Of a stretch of DNA of 64,000 nt, positions 8,594 to 18,103 are shown piece after piece. Position 1 is the first letter of the stretch. The number at the start of each line of letters is the position of its first letter. The DNA is taken from contig NZ_JACBFP010000008.1 of assembly GCF_021401085.1 (NCBI RefSeq), positions 1 to 64,000 of the forward strand, written 5' to 3'. A model generated the notes under the pieces. That model was not told the DNA's origin. It saw only the letters and a program-made list of their open reading frames with translations, and searched no databases. The position numbers and the translations under genes were made by a program. The stretch is from Chryseobacterium sp. R2A-55. GTDB taxonomy: Bacteria > Bacteroidota > Bacteroidia > Flavobacteriales > Weeksellaceae.

Positions 8594-11167
8594 TTATTTT
8601 GCTTCTTCGCCGTGGACAGGTCTCCGCTTGTCCCTACGGAAATACAGCCCATAAATCCCACCCAAACTCAGCAGCAAAAATACTCCGAAAGCCAACAGGG
8701 AAATCAATTTTCCTTTCGCAATTACCGCAGGCTCAAAAACCATTTTTAACACATGATTTCCCGCCGGAACATGAACCGCTCTCAATAAATAATTGGCTTT
8801 AATATACGGAACTTCATTGCCGTCAATCAGCATTTTCCAGCCTTTCGGATAGTAAATCTCAGAAAAGACCGCTAATTGTGGAGTTTTTGATTGAGATTTG
8901 AATTCCAGCTCGTTCGGTTGGTATTTCGTCAGATTGATGATGGCGGTTGAATCCGGCTGCATCGCTTTTCCTTCGAAATATTTTTGATCGTCTTTAGCAA
9001 TTACCGCGATTCTTTTGGAATCAATTTCACCAATTTGTTGGATCTCCTCATTGGGATTCGCCACAAATTTTACTTCCGGAACAAACCATGCGTTTCCGTT
9101 CGCATTAGGATTCAAGACCGCATCAGGTTTTTCCTGATCACCAAAAATCATGTATTTGGTGTTGAGCATATTCAGGATTCTGGGAACCTTTGCGGTGTCC
9201 ATTTTACTGAAATACTCATTGATCAGATCATCATATCTTCTCAATTTCACAGCATGATACCCCCCAATTGAAGATTTAAAATAGGAAGTGTTCGTCTCAC
9301 TGAAGGTGCCCAAAACCTGATTGTAAATTCTATAATGGGTTTTGTCTTTTTCAGAAATAGCTTCTAAAGTCTGGTTGACTTTGGCCTGATCCAGCAGTGA
9401 TGCAAGATTTGGATTTTCGCCCACTTTCTGCATCAACAAATCAGAATTTTCAGTCTGGAAAGGGTTTTCAGCAAAAGCTTTATCCACGAAATTATCATTG
9501 TTCAGATAACGCTTGTTCACACTCCACAAGTCGAAAATACTTACCAAACCGATGGCGACAATCACCACATTCTGATTCAGCTTTTTCTTTAAACCTAAGA
9601 ATAAAAGTGCTGCGGTAATTCCTACATAAATGATGGCCTTAATGGCATCCACACGGAACATCTTAAATCTTTCGTCCACCAGGAAATCAAGCAGATATGG
9701 CGGAAGATATGTTTTTTCGGTTCCCGTATAAAAACCTAAAATTGATTTACCAAAAACCAAAAGCAGAAACGTGAAACCTAAAACTCCGGCAGAAACGTAG
9801 GTTAAAATCTTCTTCTTGTACTCGTCCGTTAAGATATTTTTCTCAGAGGTTTCAGTTGTTGAACTGGAGTTAAAGAATCGGTATAATCCGACTATTGCAA
9901 TCAGCGGAAACAATAATTCCACCACCACCAAAATAGAACTCGGCGCACGGAATTTACTGTAAAAAGGCACAAAATCGATAAAGAAATCAGACAATGCCAT
10001 GAAATTGCTTCCCCAAGCCAAGAAAATCGTGAGGATGGATGCCCCCAGAATCCAATAACGATATTTTTTCCAGGCTAGAAAAAATCCAATAATTGCGAGG
10101 AAAATCACCACAGCACCTTGATAAGCCGGCCCGGAAGTTCCGGGTTGTTCTCCCCAATAAGTCAGGGAGGAGAATCCTTTGGATATCCGATCCATTTCCG
10201 ACTGCGAAGTCACATTCTGCTGAACCATTTCCTGAATCTGAGCCATCATTTTATCTGAACCTTCCTCATTGCTTGCACCGCCCATCAATCTCGGAATGAA
10301 AAGATTGAGCGTTTCCATTTTGCCATAACTCCACATCAACATCGATTCTTTGTCCATCCCCGATTTTTCAGAGGAATGTCGGTCATTATTGAGGATTTGT
10401 TTTCCGCGGACGGTTTCCGTGATGTATTCAGAATTCGCCATCATTCGTTGGGAATTCATGCCTATTCCTAGAATCATTGCCAAAGCAAGGATGCCATTGG
10501 AAATACCAAAATGTTTCCAGGAAACCTTCCCTTTAATGGCTCTGAAAAGTTCTGACAAAAACAAAAATCCTAGCGCAATGAAAAGATAATACGTCATTTG
10601 CGGATGGTTCGCCGAAACCTGGAGTCCCATAAACAAAGCGGTGACAATAAATCCAGGAATATATTTTTTTCGGATATAGACCAAAAGAATTCCCGCCAAA
10701 AGTGGCGCAAAATAAGCAACCGTATGGATTTTACCGTTATGTCCTGCAGCAAGTGCGATATAGAAATACGTTGAAAGCCCGAAAAAAGTAGCACCCAAAA
10801 GTGCATATTTCCAGTTTCTAACCGCAACCAATCCAAGCAGGAAAAATCCGGAAAAAAGCAGGAAAATATAGTTCGCCGGTTTCGGTAAAAAGTTTAAAAA
10901 CCCATCGATATTCTTGATGACATCACCGCGAAACTGCGCCCCCATTTGGTAAGTCGGCATTCCGCCAAACATGGAATCACTCCAATAGGTTTCCTCGCCG
11001 TTTTGGGCACGGTAATCGAGCAATTCCTTCGCGCCGCCTTTGTATTGCACAATATCATGCTGAAAGAGCTGTTTCCCGGTCAACACAGGATTGGCGTAAA
11101 CCAAAGCCAAAACCACGAACAGAATCAAACTCCCGACGATGAACATTAGTTTCTTATTTTTTGCCAT
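8594..11167 (-). CDS. YfhO family multi-pass membrane protein
   Basis: 857 residues from the ATG at 11167. There is a hydrophobic start (LMFIVGSLILFVVLALVYAN), then a conserved periplasmic loop with F.HDIVQYKGG and SMFGGMPTYQMG, and about a dozen transmembrane helices with a long soluble segment (about 560-800) before a last C-terminal helix (LISLLAFGVFLLLSLGGIYG). The layout matches the YfhO family; Bacillus YfhO is linked to glycosylation of lipoteichoic acid, while the Bacteroidota members are large and mostly uncharacterised. Together with the next-door glycosyltransferase (75-base gap) this suggests a lipid-linked glycan step at the inner membrane, which is inference. Confidence 0.8.
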   Translation of the reverse strand: MAKNKKLMFIVGSLILFVVLALVYANPVLTGKQLFQHDIVQYKGGAKELLDYRAQNGEETYWSDSMFGGMPTYQMGAQFRGDVIKNIDGFLNFLPKPANYIFLLFSGFFLLGLVAVRNWKYALLGATFFGLSTYFYIALAAGHNGKIHTVAYFAPLLAGILLVYIRKKYIPGFIVTALFMGLQVSANHPQMTYYLFIALGFLFLSELFRAIKGKVSWKHFGISNGILALAMILGIGMNSQRMMANSEYITETVRGKQILNNDRHSSEKSGMDKESMLMWSYGKMETLNLFIPRLMGGASNEEGSDKMMAQIQEMVQQNVTSQSEMDRISKGFSSLTYWGEQPGTSGPAYQGAVVIFLAIIGFFLAWKKYRYWILGASILTIFLAWGSNFMALSDFFIDFVPFYSKFRAPSSILVVVELLFPLIAIVGLYRFFNSSSTTETSEKNILTDEYKKKILTYVSAGVLGFTFLLLVFGKSILGFYTGTEKTYLPPYLLDFLVDERFKMFRVDAIKAIIYVGITAALLFLGLKKKLNQNVVIVAIGLVSIFDLWSVNKRYLNNDNFVDKAFAENPFQTENSDLLMQKVGENPNLASLLDQAKVNQTLEAISEKDKTHYRIYNQVLGTFSETNTSYFKSSIGGYHAVKLRRYDDLINEYFSKMDTAKVPRILNMLNTKYMIFGDQEKPDAVLNPNANGNAWFVPEVKFVANPNEEIQQIGEIDSKRIAVIAKDDQKYFEGKAMQPDSTAIINLTKYQPNELEFKSQSKTPQLAVFSEIYYPKGWKMLIDGNEVPYIKANYLLRAVHVPAGNHVLKMVFEPAVIAKGKLISLLAFGVFLLLSLGGIYGLYFRRDKRRPVHGEEAK

Positions 11168-11295
11168 AGTAAATTAGATAATTGAAGAAAGAGCAAAGAT
11201 AATAGACTTAAAATTGCTGACCACAATTGTTTGATGGAAAATGAGGTTAATTTATTTCGGAAAACCCTTTCAGCACTGAAACGCCAAAAAGGGTG

Positions 11296-11514
11296 TTATT
11301 CTTTCCCGTCTTCTTTCACTTCCTCGTAATCTACCGTTTCGGCATCCCAATTCAGTTTGGAATCCAGATTTTTTTTTGTTTTTTTCGAGGCGGTTTCATC
11401 TTCTTTTCTATGCTGTGGAAACCGGTAAAATGAATTGAAAAATAATCTTTTCAGCATATTCCAGAGAAAGAATATGATGATGACCGTGAGAATTAATTCA
11501 AATATATACTTCAT
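11296..11514 (-). CDS. Small membrane protein, DUF4834-like
   Basis: 72 residues. One N-terminal transmembrane helix (ELILTVIIIFFLWNMLKRLF) is followed by a basic stretch and an acidic C-terminus ending DAETVDYEEVKEDGKE. That layout, with a VDYEEV-like end, fits the DUF4834 family of small Bacteroidota membrane proteins as I remember it. Function unknown. It sits 27 bases before the lipoprotein gene in reading order and may be cotranscribed with it. Confidence 0.6.
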   Translation of the reverse strand: MKYIFELILTVIIIFFLWNMLKRLFFNSFYRFPQHRKEDETASKKTKKNLDSKLNWDAETVDYEEVKEDGKE

Positions 11515-11541
11515 TTTTGATGAACGTAAGCAATGAGATGA

Positions 11542-12597
11542 TTAAGGATTAACAGTAACCGTGGAATTGGAAACACTTTTCATGGTTTGGGTTTGTTTCC
11601 CGTCTGAGAGGGTTTCGGTTTGCGAGGTTTTCACATGCATGGTCTGATTCTTGATCCATCCGGAACTCTGATCCAATAAGATTTTCCCGTTTTGTGCCAG
11701 TTCAGAACTCATCGTTCTGGTCATTTGTTGCTGGGTTTGCTTGTCGGATTTTTTAGGAATCCCTCCAGAAACTGCGATTTCCGCAACGCCGTTTTGCACA
11801 CCTTTAAAAACATAAGTAGTGGTGAGTTTCACTTTTCCGTCTGGAGTTGCATTTTCATGTTCGCTCCAGCTTTCGCCCACTTTCACGCCTTTCGCAGGAA
11901 AAAGAACCAGGTTTTTAGTAAACTGCTCTTTCAGGACTTTCTCATTAAAACTGGCCTTAAAGCTTTTCACAAACTCTTCCTTATCTTTTGCATCCTTGAC
12001 CAATGCATTAACCGATGCGGAAATTTTACCATAAATCGGTTCGAATCCCGTGATGGATTTCACATTTCCTTTGGAATCCATCTTCATATTAAGGGTGTTG
12101 CCGACTAACGCTTTATTTACTTTCCACATCATTTTGAACTGCTCTTCTTTCGGTTCTGCAGCTTTGGTATCGATAGAGACTGATTTTCCACCGGAAGACT
12201 GAGTATTCTTTTTTCCCAGCAAATTGATGGTGATGTCATAAACTCCCTTGTCAAAACCATTCACCAGGAAAGACATTTCATCAGTGGTTTCACTGGTTCC
12301 GCTTTGGGATTGTCCGTTTGGTGCGGTTAAAGTCTGCACATCTTTCTGAATCGTAATCAAAGGATAAGATTTCCCCTTTTCCAGAACAAAGGTTTGATGA
12401 AAAACCCCCGCAGAATCGTTGATGGCCATAACAGGCGCAGCGGAAACTGATGAATTTTCTGATTTTATAGAGTCCGTGGAAACTTCCACTGTGGTTGTTT
12501 TTCCGGTTTGAGGATCAACTTTTGTGATGGTCTTGGTTTCTTTTTTACAGGAAACCAATGCTATTGAAAGCAGCGCGATTGCGGTGAGTTTTTTCAT
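11542..12597 (-). CDS. Lipoprotein, DUF6263-like
   Basis: 351 residues from the ATG at 12597, which places a lipoprotein signal directly at the N-terminus (MKKLTAIALLSIALVSCKKE, lipobox LVSC). The mature part is Lys/Thr/Ser-rich and soluble. It contains ..FPAKGVKVGESWSEHE.. and a following beta-rich stretch (TTYVFKGVQNGVAEIAVSGG), a pattern known from flavobacterial DUF6263 lipoproteins. It should be anchored in a membrane facing the periplasm. Role unknown. The open frame extends upstream to 12768 but that part is AT-rich leader. Confidence 0.65.
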   Translation of the reverse strand: MKKLTAIALLSIALVSCKKETKTITKVDPQTGKTTTVEVSTDSIKSENSSVSAAPVMAINDSAGVFHQTFVLEKGKSYPLITIQKDVQTLTAPNGQSQSGTSETTDEMSFLVNGFDKGVYDITINLLGKKNTQSSGGKSVSIDTKAAEPKEEQFKMMWKVNKALVGNTLNMKMDSKGNVKSITGFEPIYGKISASVNALVKDAKDKEEFVKSFKASFNEKVLKEQFTKNLVLFPAKGVKVGESWSEHENATPDGKVKLTTTYVFKGVQNGVAEIAVSGGIPKKSDKQTQQQMTRTMSSELAQNGKILLDQSSGWIKNQTMHVKTSQTETLSDGKQTQTMKSVSNSTVTVNP

Positions 12598-12776
12598 TAA
12601 ATTCAAAATTTTGATAAGGAAATCCGGCATTTTCGGAATTCCGCACAAATTTAAGGTAATTATTCCACCTCTTTTCCAAATGCTGATTTTTTTAACTTTT
12701 TTTAATGTTTGCCGAAAGAAAAACCCTTCCAACGATATCGCTGAAAGGATTTGGCATTTAACATTCAAAAAGAATA

Positions 12777-13295
12777 CTATTTTTCAGAAATCTCTTTTAA
12801 TGATTTTAATCCGCTGCCATAAGATTTTTCCATTTGGCTGTCCATCATCAGTTTCATGAGATTCATCGGGTAATCCAGCTCACAATCCATGGTCCAGGTT
12901 ACTTTGGTGCCATTGCCTTCCGGAGTTAAAATCAGATCTGAAGTCGCATCACTTTCAAAAGGTTCCTTGAAAACCATTTTGGTGGATTGTTTTTGGTTAG
13001 GAACAAGCGCTGTAATTTCATGGCAGCCTTTTCCCACTTTGTCGTTTCCGGACCAGCAATATTTGTCGCCCACTTCACCGGAAGTTCCGGAATAATCCAA
13101 TTTCAAATTTGGGTCCAGATTCATCCATGGATTCCACTCATTGAAAGATTTCATGGAATTCATGTGTTGGTACACTTTTTCGGCAGGAGCATTGATTACG
13201 GTGGAAGTCTCAAAATGGTACTTTTTACCCACGGCAAACATGACGATTACCAGCAAAACCACGATTGCCAATAAGATTTTAAGAATTTTCTTCAT
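12777..13295 (-). CDS. SRPBCC (polyketide cyclase/START-like) family protein
   Basis: 172 residues. An N-terminal hydrophobic anchor (ILKILLAIVVLLVIVMFAVG) precedes a SRPBCC fold: the first strand FETSTVINAPAEKVYQHM, then SMKSFNEWNPWMNLDPN, and the late strand TKVTWTMDCELDYPMN. The fold binds hydrophobic small molecules in other members; no ligand can be named. The membrane anchor points to the cell envelope. Same strand as the lipoprotein gene downstream, with a 179-base gap containing that gene's leader. Confidence 0.8.
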   Translation of the reverse strand: MKKILKILLAIVVLLVIVMFAVGKKYHFETSTVINAPAEKVYQHMNSMKSFNEWNPWMNLDPNLKLDYSGTSGEVGDKYCWSGNDKVGKGCHEITALVPNQKQSTKMVFKEPFESDATSDLILTPEGNGTKVTWTMDCELDYPMNLMKLMMDSQMEKSYGSGLKSLKEISEK

Positions 13296-13447
13296 AATAG
13301 TTTAATTTTAAAAACAAAGGTAAAATTAAATTTTGAGTAAATTTGTTGGCGTACAAATAATTTTTTTTACCGGGTTCGTGGAGGATATTTTCAAGCATAA
13401 ATTCTCAAAGAAAATCGGTAATACAAAAAGAACATTAAAAAAAATCA

Positions 13448-15487
13448 ATGAAAAACCCACTTTTAGAAAACTTTCAAACCCCTTTTAAAACAGCGCCTTT
13501 TAACGAAATCAAAGAGGAAGATTTTCTGCCTGCTTTTCAGGAATTGATCAAAGATTCTGAAAAAGAGATCAACGACATTGTTGCAAATCCAGCTGAACCC
13601 ACCTTTGAAAATGTGATCGAGGCACTCGCTTTTTCAGGTGAAAAACTGGATGTGGTTTCCAATATCTTCTTCAATCTGAATTCCGCCGAAACCAACGACG
13701 AAATCCAGAAAATCGCACAGGAAGTTTCGCCACTGCTCACTGAATTTTCCGCAAAGGTTTCTCAAAATCAAAAGCTTTTCGGGAAGATTAAAAAAGTTTT
13801 TGACGAAAAGGAAAAATATCATCTCAACGAAGAGCAGGAAATGCTTTTGAATGAAACTTATAAAGGTTTTGTGCGAAGTGGCGCACTATTGAATGATGAA
13901 GATAAAGAGAAATTCAAAAACATCTCCATTGAACTTTCCAAAAAATCGCTCCAGTTTGGGCAAAATGTTTTGGCAGAAACCAACAGTTATTTCAAACAGC
14001 TCACCGACGAAAAAGATTTGGCGGGAATTCCGGAAGCAATTCTTCAGCAGTATCGTGAAGAAGCGAAAGAAAGAGGTCTTGAAGGATTTGTGGTGACGCT
14101 GCAGTATCCAAGCTACCTCCCTTTCATGACCTACGCCGAAAACCGCGGATTGAGAAAAGAACTCGCTTTGGCCAACGGAAAAAAAGGATTCCAAAATAAT
14201 GAATTTGACAATCAGAATTTAATTAAAGAAATCATTTCATTAAAGCAGGAAAAAGCGCAATTACTCGGCTACAAGTCCTATGCAGACTATGTTTTGGAGG
14301 AAAGGATGGCAAAATCACCTGAAAAAGTGCATGATTTTCTGCATGAACTTTTGATCAAAGCAAAACCTTTCGCTGAAAAGGAAATCGCCGAACTGAAATC
14401 TTTGGCAAAAGCCGATGGAATTGAAGATATTCAAAGTTATGATCATGCTTTTTATGCCGAAAAATTACGAAAACAGAAATTCGATCTGAATGATGAAGAA
14501 CTGAAACCTTACTTTCAGCTGGAGAAAGTGCAGGAAGCGGTTTTCGGATTGGCGCATACTCTTTTTGGGTTAGAATTTGTGGAAGTGCAGGATATTCAAA
14601 AATACCATCCCGAAGTGAAAACCTATCTGGTAAAAGAGGAATCCGGCTCCGGTAAAGAGAAAGGCAGCTTGAAAGCAATTCTATATGTAGATTATTTTCC
14701 GCGAAAAGGAAAAAGAGCCGGAGCTTGGATGACGAGCTTCAAAAGCCAGTTCAAGAAAAATGGCGAAAATTCCAGACCCCATATTTCGGTAGTCTGCAAC
14801 TTTTCAAAACCTACAGCTGATACACCGAGTCTGCTCACGTTTCAGGAAGTGACTACTCTTTTCCACGAATTCGGGCATGCTTTACACGGAATTTTGGCAG
14901 ATACCACTTATCCGAATCTTTCGGGAACCTCAGTAAAATGGGATTTTGTGGAACTTCCGTCTCAGTTTTTGGAAAATTATTGCTATGAACCGGAATTTTT
15001 GAAAACCTTCGCGAAACATTATCAAACCGGAGAAGTTTTGCCGGATGAGAAAATCCACAAAATTTCTGATTCCAAAAACTTTATGGAAGGTTACCAGACT
15101 TTGAGACAGCTGGGTTTTGGGATTTTGGATATGGCCTATCATTCCCATCCTGAAAAAGTGGACGACATCAAAACCTTTGAAGCAAATGAAACCAAAGCCA
15201 CAAACCTTTATCCATCTAATCCGGAAACCGTGATGAGCACCAGTTTTTCACATATTTTCCAGGGTGGATATTCTGCGGGATATTATTCCTATAAGTGGGC
15301 GGAAGTTTTGGATGCGGATGCTTTTCAATACTTCAGGGAAAATGGAATTTTCAATCCGGAAATCGCCGCGAAATATAAAACTCTGCTCTCTTCAGGCGGA
15401 ACAAAAGATCCGATGGAACTCTACAAAGCCTTCCGGGGAAGCGAACCGAAAGTGGAAAGCCTGCTGAAACGCGCTTTTTCCATCTAA
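13448..15487 (+). CDS. M3 family zinc metallopeptidase (oligopeptidase A / peptidyl-dipeptidase Dcp-like)
   Basis: 679 residues, the normal length. The thimet-oligopeptidase zinc motif HEFGHALHG is at about residues 473-481, with the third ligand Glu in the following helix (SGTSVKWDFVELPSQFLENY). There is no signal peptide (MKNPLLENFQTPFKTAPF), so it should be cytoplasmic, degrading short peptides such as cleaved signal peptides. The C-terminal GYSAGYYSYKWAEVLDADAF segment with substrate-binding tyrosines is intact. Single gene, ended by a strong bidirectional terminator. Confidence 0.92.
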   Translation: MKNPLLENFQTPFKTAPFNEIKEEDFLPAFQELIKDSEKEINDIVANPAEPTFENVIEALAFSGEKLDVVSNIFFNLNSAETNDEIQKIAQEVSPLLTEFSAKVSQNQKLFGKIKKVFDEKEKYHLNEEQEMLLNETYKGFVRSGALLNDEDKEKFKNISIELSKKSLQFGQNVLAETNSYFKQLTDEKDLAGIPEAILQQYREEAKERGLEGFVVTLQYPSYLPFMTYAENRGLRKELALANGKKGFQNNEFDNQNLIKEIISLKQEKAQLLGYKSYADYVLEERMAKSPEKVHDFLHELLIKAKPFAEKEIAELKSLAKADGIEDIQSYDHAFYAEKLRKQKFDLNDEELKPYFQLEKVQEAVFGLAHTLFGLEFVEVQDIQKYHPEVKTYLVKEESGSGKEKGSLKAILYVDYFPRKGKRAGAWMTSFKSQFKKNGENSRPHISVVCNFSKPTADTPSLLTFQEVTTLFHEFGHALHGILADTTYPNLSGTSVKWDFVELPSQFLENYCYEPEFLKTFAKHYQTGEVLPDEKIHKISDSKNFMEGYQTLRQLGFGILDMAYHSHPEKVDDIKTFEANETKATNLYPSNPETVMSTSFSHIFQGGYSAGYYSYKWAEVLDADAFQYFRENGIFNPEIAAKYKTLLSSGGTKDPMELYKAFRGSEPKVESLLKRAFSI

Positions 15488-15496
15488 GTAAGAAAC

Positions 15497-15534
15497 AGCC
15501 ACAAATTCACCAATAAAACTGTGAATTTGTGGCT
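15497..15534. terminator. Bidirectional intrinsic terminator
   Basis: AGCCACAAATTCAC (15497-15510) and GTGAATTTGTGGCT (15521-15534) are perfect 14-bp arms around a 10-base loop, between two convergent genes. Confidence 0.85.
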
Positions 15535-15546
15535 TTATTTCTTCAT

Positions 15547-16533
15547 TTAAAATCCGAAACTTTTCGGAGTCTGGTCAAATTCCTTCAACAATTTTTCAAA
15601 GACTTTTTCCACCGGAAGAATTTCGTCAATCAAGGCAGAAACCTGCCCGATTTCCAGTTCGCCTTCGTCCAGATCACCTTCAAACATGCCGTGTTTGGCT
15701 CTGGCTCTGCCTAAAGTTTCTTTTAAAGTTGCTACATTTCGTCCGGAATCATATAGTTTTTCGATATCGTGATAAAATTTATTTTTCACCAAACGAACGG
15801 GAGCAAGCTCCTTCAAAGTGACCTGAGTATCGCCTTCATTCAGAGAAATAATCTTATTTTTAAAATTTTCGTGAGAACTTGCCTCCACGGTTGCTGCGAA
15901 TCTGGAACCGATCTGAACGCCGTCTGCACCTAGAATCATGGCGGCCTTCATTTGCGAACCCAAACCAATTCCACCTGCCGCAATCAGGGGTTTCGAAATA
16001 TGTCTTTTCACATTCGGAATCAGGCAAAACGTGGTGGTTTCATCTCTTCCGTTGTGTCCTCCTGCTTCAAAACCTTCCGCTACGATCGCATCTACTCCGG
16101 CTTCTTCGCATTTCATCGCAAACTTTGTGGAAGAGACCACATGTGCGACTTTCAAACCTTCTTTCTGTAAAGTCTCTGTATAGGTTTTCGGATTACCTGC
16201 GGAAGTGAAAACGATCTTCACCCCTTCTTGCAAAATGATTTCTATGATTTCATCCAAATTGGGGTAAAGCATCGGGACATTCACCCCGAAAGGTTTTTCG
16301 GTCGCCTGTTTGCATTTTTGAATATTTTCACGCAAAATATCGGGATACATACTTCCGGCACCGATTAAACCCAATCCGCCACAATTCGAGACCGCCGAAG
16401 CCAGCCGCCATCCGGAATGCCAAATCATACCGCCTTGAATGATCGGATATCTGATTTCAAACAGATTGCAGATTTTGTTCTGATTCTCGTTGTAGATCTT
16501 TTCAGCAATGCCGAAATGAATAAAGTTGCTCAT
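15547..16533 (-). CDS. FMN-dependent nitronate monooxygenase-like flavin oxidoreductase
   Basis: 328 residues from the ATG at 16533. TIM-barrel FMN enzyme of the 2-nitropropane dioxygenase/FabK family: YPIIQGGMIWHSGWRLASAV at residues 30-50, GLGLIGAGSMYP, then VVSSTKFAMKCEEAGVDAIV, GFEAGGHNGRDE (the catalytic-His region) and AAGGIGLGSQMKAAMILGADG, which binds the FMN phosphate. It likely oxidises alkyl nitronates; a FabK-like enoyl reductase role cannot be excluded from sequence alone. The N-terminal 20 residues are longer than in most relatives, but no later ATG is available before the barrel. Confidence 0.82.
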   Translation of the reverse strand: MSNFIHFGIAEKIYNENQNKICNLFEIRYPIIQGGMIWHSGWRLASAVSNCGGLGLIGAGSMYPDILRENIQKCKQATEKPFGVNVPMLYPNLDEIIEIILQEGVKIVFTSAGNPKTYTETLQKEGLKVAHVVSSTKFAMKCEEAGVDAIVAEGFEAGGHNGRDETTTFCLIPNVKRHISKPLIAAGGIGLGSQMKAAMILGADGVQIGSRFAATVEASSHENFKNKIISLNEGDTQVTLKELAPVRLVKNKFYHDIEKLYDSGRNVATLKETLGRARAKHGMFEGDLDEGELEIGQVSALIDEILPVEKVFEKLLKEFDQTPKSFGF

Positions 16534-16637
16534 GAAGTAAAAATAAAAAAATACGGGGAACTGGGCAATAGCTTCAGTTGCGCAGAAAACTGCAGCGGAT
16601 GGCTTATTTTTCCCATTCCTGGAAACTTGAGGACTAC

Positions 16638-16668
16638 AAAAAAATCTCTGCTTTCACAGAGATTTTTT
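16638..16668 (-). terminator. Intrinsic terminator of the parvulin gene
   Basis: AAAAAATCTCTG and CAGAGATTTTTT form a 12-bp stem with a six-base loop, placed directly after the stop codon of the SurA-like gene, with a T run on the minus strand. Confidence 0.85.
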
Positions 16669-16672
16669 GGTT

Positions 16673-18043
16673 CTATTTACCGGTATCTGCTTTACGCCAG
16701 TCGGTTTTGAATGTACAGTCTTTGTATCGGTCATTGATGGAGACAAAAACGTGCGGCAATTTTTCCTTCACATATTTTTCCACCATTTCGTTTTTCCGCT
16801 TATTGAGTGCCATCTGCTTGATCCGGCTATAATCGGTGGTGATATCCAATTGGTGTGCATCAATGATATCGTCCAATTTTACGATGGCAACCATTTTTCG
16901 ATCCTGCACGGTTTCTTCAAATACGTTAGTAATTTCTCCTTTGTGGTGACCCGCAATTTGGTAAGCAATGGTGGGAGGTAAATTCAGTTTCTCTATTTTG
17001 TCGGAACCATCATCACCAGCAATTACACCGGCGTTGAATTTCGTTTGCTTGTCGTCAGAAAATCTGAATGCCGCTTCTTTAAATGTCATTCTTCCATTAA
17101 CAATCAAGCTTCTGATGCTGTCTAACTCCTTTTTTGCTGTTGCAATTTCTGAAGCATTTGGCACAGCTTTCAACAGGATATGTCTTGCATCATACATTTT
17201 TCCGCTTTTCTTCACGAGTTGGATCAAGTGGTATCCGAATTCCGATTCTACCGGGTCGGAAATTTCACCTTCCTGAAGATTGAGTGCCGCTGCTTCAAAC
17301 GGTTTCACCATTTTTCCGCGGGCAATGTTTTTGTAAAGTCCGCCATTTGCGGCTGAACCTGGATCTTCGGAATAAATCCTTGCCTGACTTTCAAATGATT
17401 CCCCTTTCTGGATATCTTCTTTAATTTTTTTCAGACGGGCGATGATTTCATCTTTATGAGCATCGGTGAGTTTCGGGTACATCACAATCTGAGAGAGGCT
17501 TACTTCATCCTTCACCTGCGGAAGCTGAAATCTGTAGGTGTTGAAAAAATCGGTTACTTCGTTTGGAGTCACGTCGGCTTTATCGGTGATTCTTCCGTAT
17601 TTCATCTGGCCGTAATAATTGTCTGTGTCGATTTTTTCAATGGCAGTTTTCATTTCAGATGGAGTTCGGAACTTATAGGCATCGAGCATCGTTTTCTCAT
17701 TCGGAAACTGACCCAAAATCTGGTTGTATTTTGCAGTGGCATTCTCTTTGATTGCTGCTGAACGGTTTTCAATCAATGTATCACGTTTCGCTTCATAGAT
17801 CAAAAGTTTATTGCTGATGATTCCCTCCATAAACTCACATTTATTGGAAACATCGGCACCTTGCTGTTTTGCATAATTAGCCTGATCCTGTACATCAGAT
17901 TCCAAAACTATTTCATCTCCTACTACCGCGGCGATTCCATCTACCAAATCTCCCGGTTTTAACTGGGCATTGGTCTTAATTCCAAAAAAACCAAGCACAA
18001 AAGTTAAAACTAAGATGAATTTTATCTGTCTCTTCATATTCAT
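16673..18043 (-). CDS. Periplasmic peptidyl-prolyl isomerase, SurA-like
   Basis: 456 residues with a Sec signal peptide (cleavage after GIKTNA, about residue 26). Order of domains: SurA-type N-terminal chaperone segment (LVDGIAAVVGDEIVLESDVQ at 31-50), a first parvulin domain (SLSQIVMYP ... FESQARIYSEDPGSAANGG ... PVESEFGYHLIQL), and a second, weaker PPIC domain (DARHILLKAVPN ... FRFSDDKQTKFNAG). It should help fold outer-membrane proteins. It forms a co-directional pair with the longer isomerase gene 60 bases upstream. A second ATG two codons in (18037) is equally possible. Confidence 0.85.
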   Translation of the reverse strand: MNMKRQIKFILVLTFVLGFFGIKTNAQLKPGDLVDGIAAVVGDEIVLESDVQDQANYAKQQGADVSNKCEFMEGIISNKLLIYEAKRDTLIENRSAAIKENATAKYNQILGQFPNEKTMLDAYKFRTPSEMKTAIEKIDTDNYYGQMKYGRITDKADVTPNEVTDFFNTYRFQLPQVKDEVSLSQIVMYPKLTDAHKDEIIARLKKIKEDIQKGESFESQARIYSEDPGSAANGGLYKNIARGKMVKPFEAAALNLQEGEISDPVESEFGYHLIQLVKKSGKMYDARHILLKAVPNASEIATAKKELDSIRSLIVNGRMTFKEAAFRFSDDKQTKFNAGVIAGDDGSDKIEKLNLPPTIAYQIAGHHKGEITNVFEETVQDRKMVAIVKLDDIIDAHQLDITTDYSRIKQMALNKRKNEMVEKYVKEKLPHVFVSINDRYKDCTFKTDWRKADTGK

Positions 18044-18103
18044 TTTTTAAACGAATTGCAAAATTATCATTCTAAACCAAATAACCTGCAATTTTTTTGA
18101 TAA

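Noticed and set aside
8519-8645. CCTGTC/GGACAG palindromic words between glycosyltransferase and YfhO genes, also at 55730-55745
   Set aside because: Only a six-bp word shared by few sites; too little to define a repeat family from this window.
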